From Gaiella sp. (GTDB taxonomy: Bacteria; Actinomycetota; Thermoleophilia; Gaiellales; Gaiellaceae), in contig JAOSJZ010000001.1 in assembly GCA_027493885.1 (NCBI GenBank), positions 496,001 through 560,000 on the forward strand: 64,000 nucleotides of DNA, read 5' to 3'. The translations under genes were made by a program, and so were the position numbers. Positions 45,236-54,025 of the stretch are shown here, piece after piece. Position 1 is the stretch's first letter, and every line of letters starts with the position of its first letter. The notes under the pieces were generated by a model. It saw only the letters and a program-made list of their open reading frames with translations, was not told where the DNA came from and ran no database searches.

Positions 45236-46119
45236 GCCGTATCGTTTTCGTCCGTTTGCAGGTTTTTTCCAGTTCGGACAACAAGCGGTGAGCTAGGGTT
45301 GGCGATGTCGGCGAAGCCGCGCGCCGCCGCTTCGGCTCCCAGCTCTGCCCGAATGCGCCCCGGCGCGAGCGGATCGGCGAACAGCACCGTCCCGAGCGCG
45401 ACCGCGCTCGCCCCGGCTGCGACGAGCTCGAGCGCGTCCCGACCGGAGACGACGCCGCCCATTCCGACGATCGGCACGTCCACCGCAGCCGCGCACGCAT
45501 ACACGCACGCGAGCGCGACCGGCCGGAGGCCGGGCCCCGTGTAGCCGCCCACCGCGAGCGCGAGGCGGGGTTGCAGCGTCCGCTCGTCGAGCGCGAGGCC
45601 CCGGAGCGCGTTGACGAGCGAGAGGCCGTCGGCGCCCGCGGCGACCGCTGCCGTGGCCGAGGCTGCGATGTCCCACTGCGCCGGCGAGAGCTTCGCATAG
45701 AGCGTCTTCGTCGTCGCCGCCCGCGCGGCCGCGACGAGCTCGGCGGCGGTCTCCGGAGCCTCCTCGACGTTCGGGCACGAGAGATTCAGCTCGATCGCCG
45801 ACACGCGCTCGTCGCCGTCGAGGCGCTCGCAGCAACGCGCGAAGTCCTCCGCCGAGAAGCCGCCGACCGAGACCCACAGGTCGACGCCGAGCGCGGCGAG
45901 CCGGGGAAGATGGTCGTCGACGAAGACGTCGATGCCTGGCCCTTGCAGGCCGATCGAGTTGAGCATCCCGTGCTCCACCTCGGCGATGCGGACCGGCGGG
46001 TTTCCGCGCCGCGGCAGCGGCGTGATCGTCTTCGTGACGACGACGTCGAGGGAGCGAGCGACCTCGGGCGCGGTGAGCGGGTCGAGACAGCCCGAGGCAT
46101 TGAGGAGCGGGACGCCCAA
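45232..46119 (-). CDS. pyrD: dihydroorotate dehydrogenase, class 1B catalytic subunit
   Basis: Oxidises dihydroorotate to orotate using FMN and hands electrons to PyrK. 295 aa. LNASGCLDP near the N-terminus, IELNLSCPNVEE with the catalytic Cys region, LYAKLSP, SLVNALRG and GMGGVVSGRDALELVAAGASAVALGT (FMN phosphate site). The start is a TTG two codons after the pyrK stop; nothing earlier in frame is available. Confidence 0.94.
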   Translation of the reverse strand: MGVPLLNASGCLDPLTAPEVARSLDVVVTKTITPLPRRGNPPVRIAEVEHGMLNSIGLQGPGIDVFVDDHLPRLAALGVDLWVSVGGFSAEDFARCCERLDGDERVSAIELNLSCPNVEEAPETAAELVAAARAATTKTLYAKLSPAQWDIAASATAAVAAGADGLSLVNALRGLALDERTLQPRLALAVGGYTGPGLRPVALACVYACAAAVDVPIVGMGGVVSGRDALELVAAGASAVALGTVLFADPLAPGRIRAELGAEAAARGFADIANPSSPLVVRTGKNLQTDENDTA

Positions 46120-46122
46120 GCG

Positions 46123-46797
46123 CTACACCGCCCCGTCGCCTGCGCGCACCACCGGTCCCTCGACACAGAGGCGGACGTACCATCCGTCCCGCTCGACGAC
46201 GCAGCCGTAGCATGCCCCGTAGCCGCAGGCCATCGGTGCCTCGCGGGCGAGTTGCGCGCCGGGCACAAGTCCTTCGAGCGCGTCGAGCATCGGCGCCGGC
46301 CCGCAGGCGAGCACGTCGCCCGGGTCGTCGGGCAAGGCGTCCGTCACGAGCGTCGGGTCGAGCACCACCTCGGCGTTCGGAACGAGCGCCGCGGCCTCCG
46401 CGTGGTGCGCCGTGCGGAACCCGAGCAGCGCCGGCGGGCCGTTGAGCCGCTCGGAGAGATAGGGGAACGGAGCGACGCCGATCCCGCCGCCGACGAGGAG
46501 CGGACGCCGCACGGAGAGGTCGAATCCGTTCCCGAGCGGTCCCGTGACACGTATCTCCTCGCCCGCCTCGAGCCGCGCGATCGCGCGGGTCCCGGGACCG
46601 ATCGCCTCGACCAGGAACCCGAGCTCGCGCGTCGGGGCGAGAGACAGCGAGAAGGGACGCGGCAGCACCCGCCCCGGCGCCTCGAGCATGAAGAACTGCC
46701 CAGGCGTTCCCGGCTGAAGCCGGGAACGCCTCAGCCTGAGCAACCGGTACGGTCCGACCCCCTCGTTTGCGACGACCTCGACTCGTTCCGTCTGCAT
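46123..46797 (-). CDS. pyrK: dihydroorotate dehydrogenase electron-transfer subunit
   Basis: FAD and 2Fe-2S subunit that passes electrons from PyrD to NAD. 224 aa. FAD site RPFSLSLAPT, NAD site LVGGGIGVAPF, and the cysteine cluster MACGYGACYGCVV followed by CVEG. The ATG at 46797 is five bases after the carB stop. Confidence 0.93.
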   Translation of the reverse strand: MQTERVEVVANEGVGPYRLLRLRRSRLQPGTPGQFFMLEAPGRVLPRPFSLSLAPTRELGFLVEAIGPGTRAIARLEAGEEIRVTGPLGNGFDLSVRRPLLVGGGIGVAPFPYLSERLNGPPALLGFRTAHHAEAAALVPNAEVVLDPTLVTDALPDDPGDVLACGPAPMLDALEGLVPGAQLAREAPMACGYGACYGCVVERDGWYVRLCVEGPVVRAGDGAV

Positions 46798-46802
46798 CAG
46801 GC

Positions 46803-49800
46803 CTAGCCGGATCCGCCGGAGGCGGAGACGGCCGCGGCGGAGACGGTCGCGATCCGCTCCTGCAACGACAGCGTCGCCTCGGCGCGGGCGTTCGCGATGG
46901 CGTGGACGGCGGCCGCGGCGCCCGAGACGGTCGTGATGCACGGTACGCGGGCGACGAGCGAGGCCTCGCGGATCAGGTAGCCGTCCGCGCGCGCGCCGGA
47001 GCCCTGCGGCGTGTTGACGACCAGGTTGCAGCGGCGCTCGCGGATCAGGTCGACCACCGTCGGCTCACCCGGCTCGGCAGCGGCGACCTTGCCGACCTCG
47101 TCGACCTCCAGCCCCGCCGCACGGAGCGTCCGCGCCGTGCCCGTCGTCGCGACGAGCTCGAACCCGAGGCCCGCCAACGCAGCCGCGATTGGCGCGACGC
47201 TCGCCTTGTCGCCGTCGCGGACGGAGAGGAACGCGACCCCGGACGTCGGCAGCGGCCGCCCGGCGGCGCGCTCGGCCTTCGCGAACGCCGTCGGGAGATC
47301 GGACGCGGTCGCCATGACCTCACCCGTCGAGCGCATCTCCGGGCCGAGCACCGGGTCGGCCCCGGGAAAGCGCGCGAACGGCAGGACGGCGGCCTTCACG
47401 CTCACCTCCGTGGGCCGCGGCTGAGCCAGGCCGAGGTCGGCGAGCCTGTCGCCGTGGGCGAGGCGACACGCGGCCTCGACGAGGTTGACGCCGGTCGCCT
47501 TGCTCGCGAACGGGACCGTGCGCGACGCACGGGGATTCGCCTCGAGGACGTACACCGTCTGGTCGGCGATCGCGAGCTGCACGTTCAGCAGGCCGACGAC
47601 GCCGAGCGCCGGCCCGAGGCGCCTGACGACGTGCTCCACCTCGAGCGCGTTCGCGAGGGTCAGCGACTGCGCGGGCAGGACGCACGACGAGTCGCCGGAA
47701 TGGACGCCCGCCTCCTCGACGTGCTGCATGACGGCGCCGACGAACACGTCGGTGCCGTCGCAGAGCGCGTCGACGTCGATCTCGATCGCGTTCTCGACGA
47801 AGCGGTCGATCAGAACCGGGCCGCTGACAGCCGCCATCGCGCTCTCGAGGTCGTCCTCGCCGTCGCAGATCCGCATCGCGCGCCCGCCGAGGACGTACGA
47901 GGGCCGCACGAGCACGGGGTAGCCGATCTCGCGCGCCGCGGCGAGCGCCTCGCCGGCGCCCTCCACGGTGGCCCACGGGGGCACCGCACGCCGAGCTCGC
48001 GCGCGAGCGCGCCGAACTGCTCCCGGTCCTCCGCGAGGTCGATCGCCGCATGCGGTGTGCCGAGGATGCGGTAGCCGGCGGCCTCGATGTGCCGCGCGAG
48101 GCGTAGCGGCGTTTGACCGCCAAACTGGGTGACGACGCCGACCGGCCGCTCGCGATCGAGGACCGCGAGCACCTCCTCGGGCGAGAGGGGCTCGAAATAG
48201 AGGCGGTCCGAGATGTCGTAGTCGGTCGAGACGGTCTCCGGGTTGCAGTTCACCATCACCGCCTCGTAGCCGAGCGAGCGGAACGTCTGCACGGCGTGGA
48301 CGCAGCAGTAGTCGAACTCGATCCCCTGGCCGATCCGGTTCGGCCCCGAGCCCAGGATGACGACACGCGGCTTCGTCGAGACGGGCGGCCCCTCGTCCTC
48401 CTCGCCCCAGGTGGAGTACAGGTAGTTCGAGCCGGCCTCCACCTCGCCGCCGCACGAGTCGACGCGCCGGTAGGCGGGCTTGATGCCGCGCGCGTACCGG
48501 GTGCGACGTACGTCGTCACCCGACGTACCCCACGCCGCCCCGATCGAGTCGTCGCCCCACCCCGCCCGCTTCGCGCGCCGGATGTCACCCGTGCGCAGCT
48601 CTCGCTTCGCGGCCTCGAGCTCTCCGACGAACCACGGGTGCAGCCCCTCCGGGAGATCGTCGATCGTCGCCCACGGCGTCGGCGAGCCGGGATCGAGCTC
48701 GCGCGAGCCGAACGCCTTGAGGAACGCCTCGCTGAAGGTGCGCCCGATGCCCATCGCCTCGCCGACCGACTTCATCTGCGTGCCGAGCGTCGTGTCGGCG
48801 CCCGGGAACTTCTCGAACGCGAACCGCGGGAACTTGACGACCACGTAGTCGAGCGTCGGCTCGAAGCTCGCCGGCGTCGTCTTCGTGAGGTCGTTCGGGA
48901 TCTCGTCGAGCGTGTAGCCGACCGCGAGCTTCGCCGCCACCTTCGCGATCGGGTAGCCGGTCGCCTTCGACGCGAGCGCCGACGAGCGCGAGACGCGGGG
49001 GTTCATCTCGATCACGCGCAACTCACCCGTGTCCCGGTGCCGCGCGAACTGGATGTTCGAGCCACCCGTTTCGACGCCGACCGCGCGGATCACCGCGGCG
49101 GCCGCGTCTCGGAGCTCCTGGTATGACTCGTCGGAGAGCGTCATCTGCGGCGCCACCGTGACGGAGTCACCCGTGTGGACGCCCATCGGGTCGAGGTTCT
49201 CGATCGAGCAGACGACCACGACGTTGTCGGCGCGGTCGCGGATCACCTCGAGCTCGAACTCGTCCCAGCCCCGGATCGACTCCTCGACCAGGACCTGCCC
49301 GATCGGCGACTCGCTCAGGCCTCGCTCCACCTGGCGCTCGAGCGAGGCGAGATCGTCCGCGAAGCCTCCCCCGTGACCCCCAAGGGTGAACGCGGGGCGA
49401 ACGACGGCGGGAACCGGGACACCGTCGAGATCGGCGAGCGACTCGACGATGCGCGACTCCGGCACCGCCAGCCCGCAGCTCTGCACCGCCTCGCGGAAGA
49501 GCTGCCGGTCCTCGGCGCGGCGGATGACGTCGACGCGGGCGCCGAGCAGCTCGACCCCCAGCTCCCCGAGCACCCCGGCGGCGTCGAGCTCGATCGCGAG
49601 GTTGAGCGCCGTCTGGCCGCCGAGCGTCGGTAGCAGCGCGTCCGGCCGCTCGCGCCGCAGGACGTCGGCGACGCCCTCGAGGTCGAGCGGCTCGATGTAC
49701 GTCCGGTCGGCGAAGCCCGGGTCGGTCATGATCGTCGCCGGGTTCGAGTTCACGACGATCGTCCGGTACCCGTCCTCGCGCAGCACCTTGAGCGCCTGGC

Positions 49801-49891
49801 AGCCGGCGTAGTCGAACTCGCACGCCTGGCCGATCACGATCGGCCCCGAGCCGATCACGCAGATCGAGCGGAGGTCGCGGCGGGCGGGCAT
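46803..49891 (-). CDS. carB: carbamoyl-phosphate synthase large subunit (frameshifted as sequenced)
   Basis: Makes carbamoyl phosphate from glutamine-derived ammonia, bicarbonate and two ATP. The N-terminal half has [41 protein letters not shown] and [15 protein letters not shown]; the second half repeats the ATP-grasp fold ([34 protein letters not shown]). The frame breaks at the G run 47977-47981; one more base restores [12 protein letters not shown]. Restored length about 1029 aa. The ATG overlaps the carA stop by one base. Confidence 0.95.
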
Positions 49892-50943
49892 CAGGAGGAC
49901 CTCAGCTCGTCGACCCAGTGCTCCAGGATCGGCCACGCGTCGTGCGGGCCGGGCCCTGCCTCGGGATGGAACTGCACGGACCTCGCGCGGAGATCGGGGA
50001 AGTCGAAGCCCTCGATGGTGCCGTCGTAGAGCGACACGTGGGTCGCCTCTGCCCGCTCGGAGGGGACGACGGCGAAGCCGTGGTTCTGGCTCGTGACGAG
50101 CACGCGTCCCGTCCGCCGGTCGAGCACGGGGTGGTTCGCGCCGCGATGCCCGAAGGGCAGCTTCGTCGTCTCGTGGCCGGTCGCAAGCCCCATCAGCTGG
50201 TGTCCGAGGCAGATCCCGAGCATCGGTACGCGGCCGAGCGTCTCGCGCACGACGCGGGTCTCCTCGACGAGCGGCGCCGGGTCGCCGGGGCCGTTCGAGA
50301 GGACGACGCCGTCGTGGGAGGCGAGGTCGTCCGGATCGCAGACGTGCGGATAGACGGTGACCGCAGCGCCCGCGGCCGCGAGCCGCCGCAGGATCGAGCG
50401 CTTGAGGCCGTAGTCGACGACGGCGACTCGGGTTTCGCCAGCGTCGCTGTAGACGTACGGAGCCGGGGTCGAGACGTCCGCCACCAGCGCGGCCCCCTCC
50501 ATGGTCGGCTGCGCGAGCACCCGGTCGAGCGCGTCGGCTGCGGCGAGCGCCTTCTCGTCGGAGACGACGACCCCGCGCATCGCTCCGCCGCTCCGTAGCC
50601 GCAGCGTGAGCGCTCGCGTGTCGATCTCGTCCAGCGCGACGATACCGCGCTCCGCGAGCCAGAGCGCCCAGTCCTCGCCGCCCAGACGGCGCATGAGGAC
50701 GGAGCGGGCGTGCGGGGACTCCGACTCGAGCCGCGTGTCGGCGACGCCGTAGTTGCCGATCATCGGGGCGGTGAAGCAGACGAGCTGCCCTGCGTAGCTC
50801 GGGTCGGTGACGGTCTCCTGGTAGCCGGTCATCCCCGTCGTGAAGACGACCTCGCCGAACGCCGTCCCCTCGGCCGCGACGGAACGACCCGGAAGGAGGG
50901 CGCCGTCCTCGAGCAACAGGTAGCCCGTCGCGCGGGCCGTCAC
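49891..50943 (-). CDS. carA: carbamoyl-phosphate synthase small subunit
   Basis: Glutamine amidotransferase subunit. 350 aa. N-terminal domain [19 protein letters not shown]; the class I amidotransferase domain has [10 protein letters not shown], the catalytic Cys in [12 protein letters not shown] and the His/Glu pair in [15 protein letters not shown] start, about 107 bp downstream of the pyrC stop. Confidence 0.96.
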   Translation of the reverse strand: MTARATGYLLLEDGALLPGRSVAAEGTAFGEVVFTTGMTGYQETVTDPSYAGQLVCFTAPMIGNYGVADTRLESESPHARSVLMRRLGGEDWALWLAERGIVALDEIDTRALTLRLRSGGAMRGVVVSDEKALAAADALDRVLAQPTMEGAALVADVSTPAPYVYSDAGETRVAVVDYGLKRSILRRLAAAGAAVTVYPHVCDPDDLASHDGVVLSNGPGDPAPLVEETRVVRETLGRVPMLGICLGHQLMGLATGHETTKLPFGHRGANHPVLDRRTGRVLVTSQNHGFAVVPSERAEATHVSLYDGTIEGFDFPDLRARSVQFHPEAGPGPHDAWPILEHWVDELRSS

Positions 50944-51049
50944 GCGTCGGCTCCGGACGAGTCGGCGGCGAAGGTGGCTGCGTGCCCGGCACGACGCCGG
51001 CGCCGCTCCGGAGCCTGGCGGCCGGTGCCCTCGCTCGACCGCCTGCTCC

Positions 51050-52327
51050 TCACGCGGCGAACACCACCCGGCCCGCGGCGACGGTCTTCACGACCGCACC
51101 GACGAGCGTCCGCCCGAGGAGCCAGGAGTTCGCCGAGCGCGAGCGGAAGCCGTCTTCGCGCACCGTCCATTCGGCCCCGAGGTCGAGCAGGACGAGGTTT
51201 GCGGGCTCGCCGACCGCGATCGCGGGGACGGGCAGGCCGAGCGCGCGCGCGGGGCCTGCGGAAAGCCGCTCGAGCACCGTCGCGAGCGGCACCTCGCGCG
51301 TCCGGACGAGGAACGTGTTGAGCGCAGCGAACGCCGTCTCGAGCCCCGTCACACCGAATGGCGCCTCTTCGAACGGGACGTCCTTCTCGTGCCGGGCGTG
51401 CGGCGCGTGGTCGGTCGCGATGCAGTCGATCGTGCCGTCGAGGAGTCCGTCGACGAGCGCGCGCCGGTCGTCCTCGGTGCGAAGTGGCGGGTTCATCTTC
51501 ACGTTCGCGTCGAGCGTACGCACGAGCTCGTCGGTCGCGCAGAGGTGGTGCGGGCTCGCCTCCGCGCTGACGCGCACTCCGGCGTGACGGGCACGCCGCA
51601 CGGCAGCGACCGATTCGCGCGCCGAGAGGTGCTGCAGGTGGACCGGGCGGCCCTCGTAGGCGGCGAGCGCAAGGTCCCGCTCGACCATCAGGCTCTCGGC
51701 GACGGACGGCCAGCCCGCCAGACCCAGCGCGGCGGCCACCTCGCCCTCGTGCATCTGCCCGCCCTGGGAGAGCGTCGGCTCCTCGCAATGGAGCGCCAGC
51801 GGCCGGTCGGCGACGGCGCTGTACGCGAGCGCGCGGCGCATCAAGCCGGCCGACGCGACCGGCCGTCCGTCGTCCGTGAAGGCGATCGCGCCCGCGCGCG
51901 CGAGCTCCGCCATCTCGGTCAGCTCCTGCCCGCGTTGGCCCTTCGAGATGGCCGCGGTGAAGCCGGTCGGGATCACCGCCTCCTCGCGTGCGCTCTCGAC
52001 GAGCGCCTGCAGCACGGGCGCGGTGTCGACGACGGGGTCGGTGTTCGGCATCGCGACGATCGCGCAGTAGCCGCCTGCCGCCGCCGCCGCGGTGCCCGAC
52101 GCAATCGTCTCCTCGTCCTCCCGCCCCGGAACCCGCAGGTGGACGTGCGGGTCGACGAAGGCGGGCGCGAGGAGCAGTCCCTCCGGTGCGGCGGCGACGC
52201 TCTCGACCGCCGTCACGACGCCCTCCTCGACGGTCACCGCCGCCGGGCCGTCGAGCCCCGAGACGGGGTCGAGAACGTGCGCGCGGAGCGTCAGCGAGTC
52301 GGCCCGGCCGTTCCTCGAGGACAGCAT
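51050..52327 (-). CDS. pyrC: dihydroorotase
   Basis: Cyclises carbamoyl aspartate to dihydroorotate. 425 aa, the long type I class. Zinc motifs DPHVHLRVPG, GYCAIVAMPNTDPV, HCEEPTLS, HLQHLSA, EASPHH and DCIATDHAPH are present. The ATG at 52327 overlaps the pyrB stop by one base (TGATG); the TTG just upstream is not needed. Confidence 0.96.
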   Translation of the reverse strand: MLSSRNGRADSLTLRAHVLDPVSGLDGPAAVTVEEGVVTAVESVAAAPEGLLLAPAFVDPHVHLRVPGREDEETIASGTAAAAAGGYCAIVAMPNTDPVVDTAPVLQALVESAREEAVIPTGFTAAISKGQRGQELTEMAELARAGAIAFTDDGRPVASAGLMRRALAYSAVADRPLALHCEEPTLSQGGQMHEGEVAAALGLAGWPSVAESLMVERDLALAAYEGRPVHLQHLSARESVAAVRRARHAGVRVSAEASPHHLCATDELVRTLDANVKMNPPLRTEDDRRALVDGLLDGTIDCIATDHAPHARHEKDVPFEEAPFGVTGLETAFAALNTFLVRTREVPLATVLERLSAGPARALGLPVPAIAVGEPANLVLLDLGAEWTVREDGFRSRSANSWLLGRTLVGAVVKTVAAGRVVFAA

Positions 52328-53274
52328 CAAGCCACCTCCAGCTCGGGTACCGCGGCCACGTGCAGGCCCGGCGCGGTGAGCAGGTCGTAGAGGACCGCCA
52401 TCCGGACGACGAGGCCCGAGCGCACCTGCTCCGTGACGAGCGACGCGCCCGAGTCGGCGACACGCGCGTCGATCTCGACGCCGCGGTTCATCGGTCCGGG
52501 ATGCATCACCACCTGCCCCGGCCGGACGCGGTCGGGCGTAATCCCGTACAGGGCGGTGTACTCTCGCAGCGACGGGACGTACGCGGCCTCCATCCGCTCG
52601 GCCTGCATGCGCAGGACGTAGACGACGTCGACGTCGGCGACGACGTCGACCGTGTGGCTCACGGCCGCCCCGATCGCCTCGATCCCACGAGGCAGGAGGG
52701 TCGGCGGAGCGACGAGGACGGGCTCTGCGCCGACGAGGACGAGCGCCTCGACGAGCGACCGGGCGACCCGCGAGTGGAGCACGTCGCCGACGATCGCGAC
52801 GCTGACGCCCTCGAGGCGCCCGAGCGCGTCACGGATCGTGTGGAGGTCGAGCAGCGCCTGCGTCGGGTGCTGGTGCTTCCCGTCACCCGCGTTGACCACG
52901 CGGGCGTCGGTCGCGGCGGCGACGAGCCTGGGCGCGCCGATGTGCGGATGGCGGATCACGATCACGTCCGGGTCGTAGGCGGCGAGGGTCAGCGCCGTGT
53001 CGCGGAGCGACTCGCCCTTGTCCACCGACGAGCCCACGGCGCGGAGCACCATCGTGTCGGCGGAGAGCCGCTTCGCCGCGAGCTCGAAGCTCGAGAGTGT
53101 CCGCGTCGACGACTCGTAGAAGAGGTTCACGACGAGCCGGCCGCGGAGCGTCGGAAGCTTCTTGACCTCCCGGTCGAGCGAGCGCTCGAGGGCCCGCGCG
53201 GTGTCGAGGATCCGCTCGGCGTCCTCGCGCGCCAGGTCTCCGACCGCGAGCAGATGGCGGCGGGAGTCACCCAT
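52327..53274 (-). CDS. pyrB: aspartate carbamoyltransferase catalytic subunit
   Basis: Joins carbamoyl phosphate and aspartate. 315 aa. The carbamoyl-phosphate loop [19 protein letters not shown], the HPTQALLD motif and the [12 protein letters not shown] segment are intact. The ATG at 53274 overlaps the pyrR stop by eight bases. Confidence 0.97.
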   Translation of the reverse strand: MGDSRRHLLAVGDLAREDAERILDTARALERSLDREVKKLPTLRGRLVVNLFYESSTRTLSSFELAAKRLSADTMVLRAVGSSVDKGESLRDTALTLAAYDPDVIVIRHPHIGAPRLVAAATDARVVNAGDGKHQHPTQALLDLHTIRDALGRLEGVSVAIVGDVLHSRVARSLVEALVLVGAEPVLVAPPTLLPRGIEAIGAAVSHTVDVVADVDVVYVLRMQAERMEAAYVPSLREYTALYGITPDRVRPGQVVMHPGPMNRGVEIDARVADSGASLVTEQVRSGLVVRMAVLYDLLTAPGLHVAAVPELEVA

Positions 53275-53863
53275 CGCTTCTCCCCTCGTCCCCGAGCTCG
53301 AGCAGCACACGGTCCTGCCCGTCGATCTCGTCGAGCTCGACGCGGACGCGCTCGGCGAGAGCCGTCGGGAGGTTCTTGCCGACGTAGTCCGGCCGGATCG
53401 GGAGCTCCCGATGGCCACGGTCGATCAGGACGGCGAGCTGGACGCGGTCGGGGCGACCGTAGTCGAGGAGCGCGTCGATCGCGGCACGGATCGTCCTGCC
53501 GGTGAAGAGGACGTCGTCGACGAGCACGCACGTCCGGCCCTCGAGTGGGAAGCCGAGCTCGGTGCCCCGGACGACCGGCTGCACGCGCAGCGGCGCCGCG
53601 CCGCCCCGGACGAGGACGTCGTCGCGGTGGAACGAGATGTCGACGGTGCCGAGCGCCGGCTCGACGCCGCTGCGCTCGGCGACGAGCGCCGCGAGGCGCC
53701 GCGCGAGCGGGGCGCCGCGTGTATGGATGCCGACGAGCGCGAGCTCCTCGAGCTCGTCGTTCCGTTCGATCAGCTCGTGCGCGAGTCGCGCGAGCGTGCG
53801 TGCCAGCGCGTCTGCGTCGAGGATCTCGCGCGCGTCGTCGCGCGCGGGTGCGTCGGTGTGCAT
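53267..53863 (-). CDS. pyrR: pyr operon regulator / uracil phosphoribosyltransferase
   Basis: UMP-responsive RNA-binding regulator of the pyr operon with some uracil phosphoribosyltransferase activity. 198 aa. PRPP loop [17 protein letters not shown] and the [14 protein letters not shown] segment are typical. The mRNA leader carries a match to the PyrR-binding loop just ahead of the ribosome site. First gene of pyrR-pyrB-pyrC-carA-carB-pyrK-pyrD. Confidence 0.95.
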   Translation of the reverse strand: MHTDAPARDDAREILDADALARTLARLAHELIERNDELEELALVGIHTRGAPLARRLAALVAERSGVEPALGTVDISFHRDDVLVRGGAAPLRVQPVVRGTELGFPLEGRTCVLVDDVLFTGRTIRAAIDALLDYGRPDRVQLAVLIDRGHRELPIRPDYVGKNLPTALAERVRVELDEIDGQDRVLLELGDEGRSDG

Positions 53864-53917
53864 GGCCTGCTCCTTCCCGGCCTCCCTGGACCGGCTTAAA
53901 GGGACGAGGCGAGTCTA
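53864..53917 (-). promoter_or_regulatory. pyr operon promoter and PyrR-binding leader
   Basis: TAGACT (53912-53917) is a -10 box giving a leader of about 42 nt. Positions 53877-53894 read CCGG-TCCAGGGAGG-CCGG on the minus strand. This matches the core UCCNGNGAGGY of the PyrR-binding loop, held by a CCGG stem. AAGGAG follows one or two bases later, six bases before the ATG. Bound PyrR would cover the ribosome site, as in the translational repression known from mycobacteria. Confidence 0.7.
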
Positions 53918-53922
53918 GCGGC

Positions 53923-53954
53923 CGCGTCTGCCGGACTTCCGTCCGGCAGACGCG
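53923..53954. repeat. perfect 14-bp inverted repeat upstream of pyrR
   Basis: CGCGTCTGCCGGAC (53923-53936), four-base spacer, GTCCGGCAGACGCG (53941-53954). On the minus strand the loop is GGAA, a GNRA tetraloop. It covers the expected -35 region of the pyr promoter and lies between divergent genes. It may be an operator or a bidirectional terminator; no U tract follows. Confidence 0.7.
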
Positions 53955-54025
53955 CCTAGGAGAGATTCGGACGTGCCGAGGCCCCGTTCACACGTTGCAC
54001 ACCAGAAATCGCCAGGATCCCTCCC

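Noticed and set aside
46803..48455. Separate second carB gene
   Set aside because: It is the C-terminal half of the same carB after a one-base frame change at 47977-47981.
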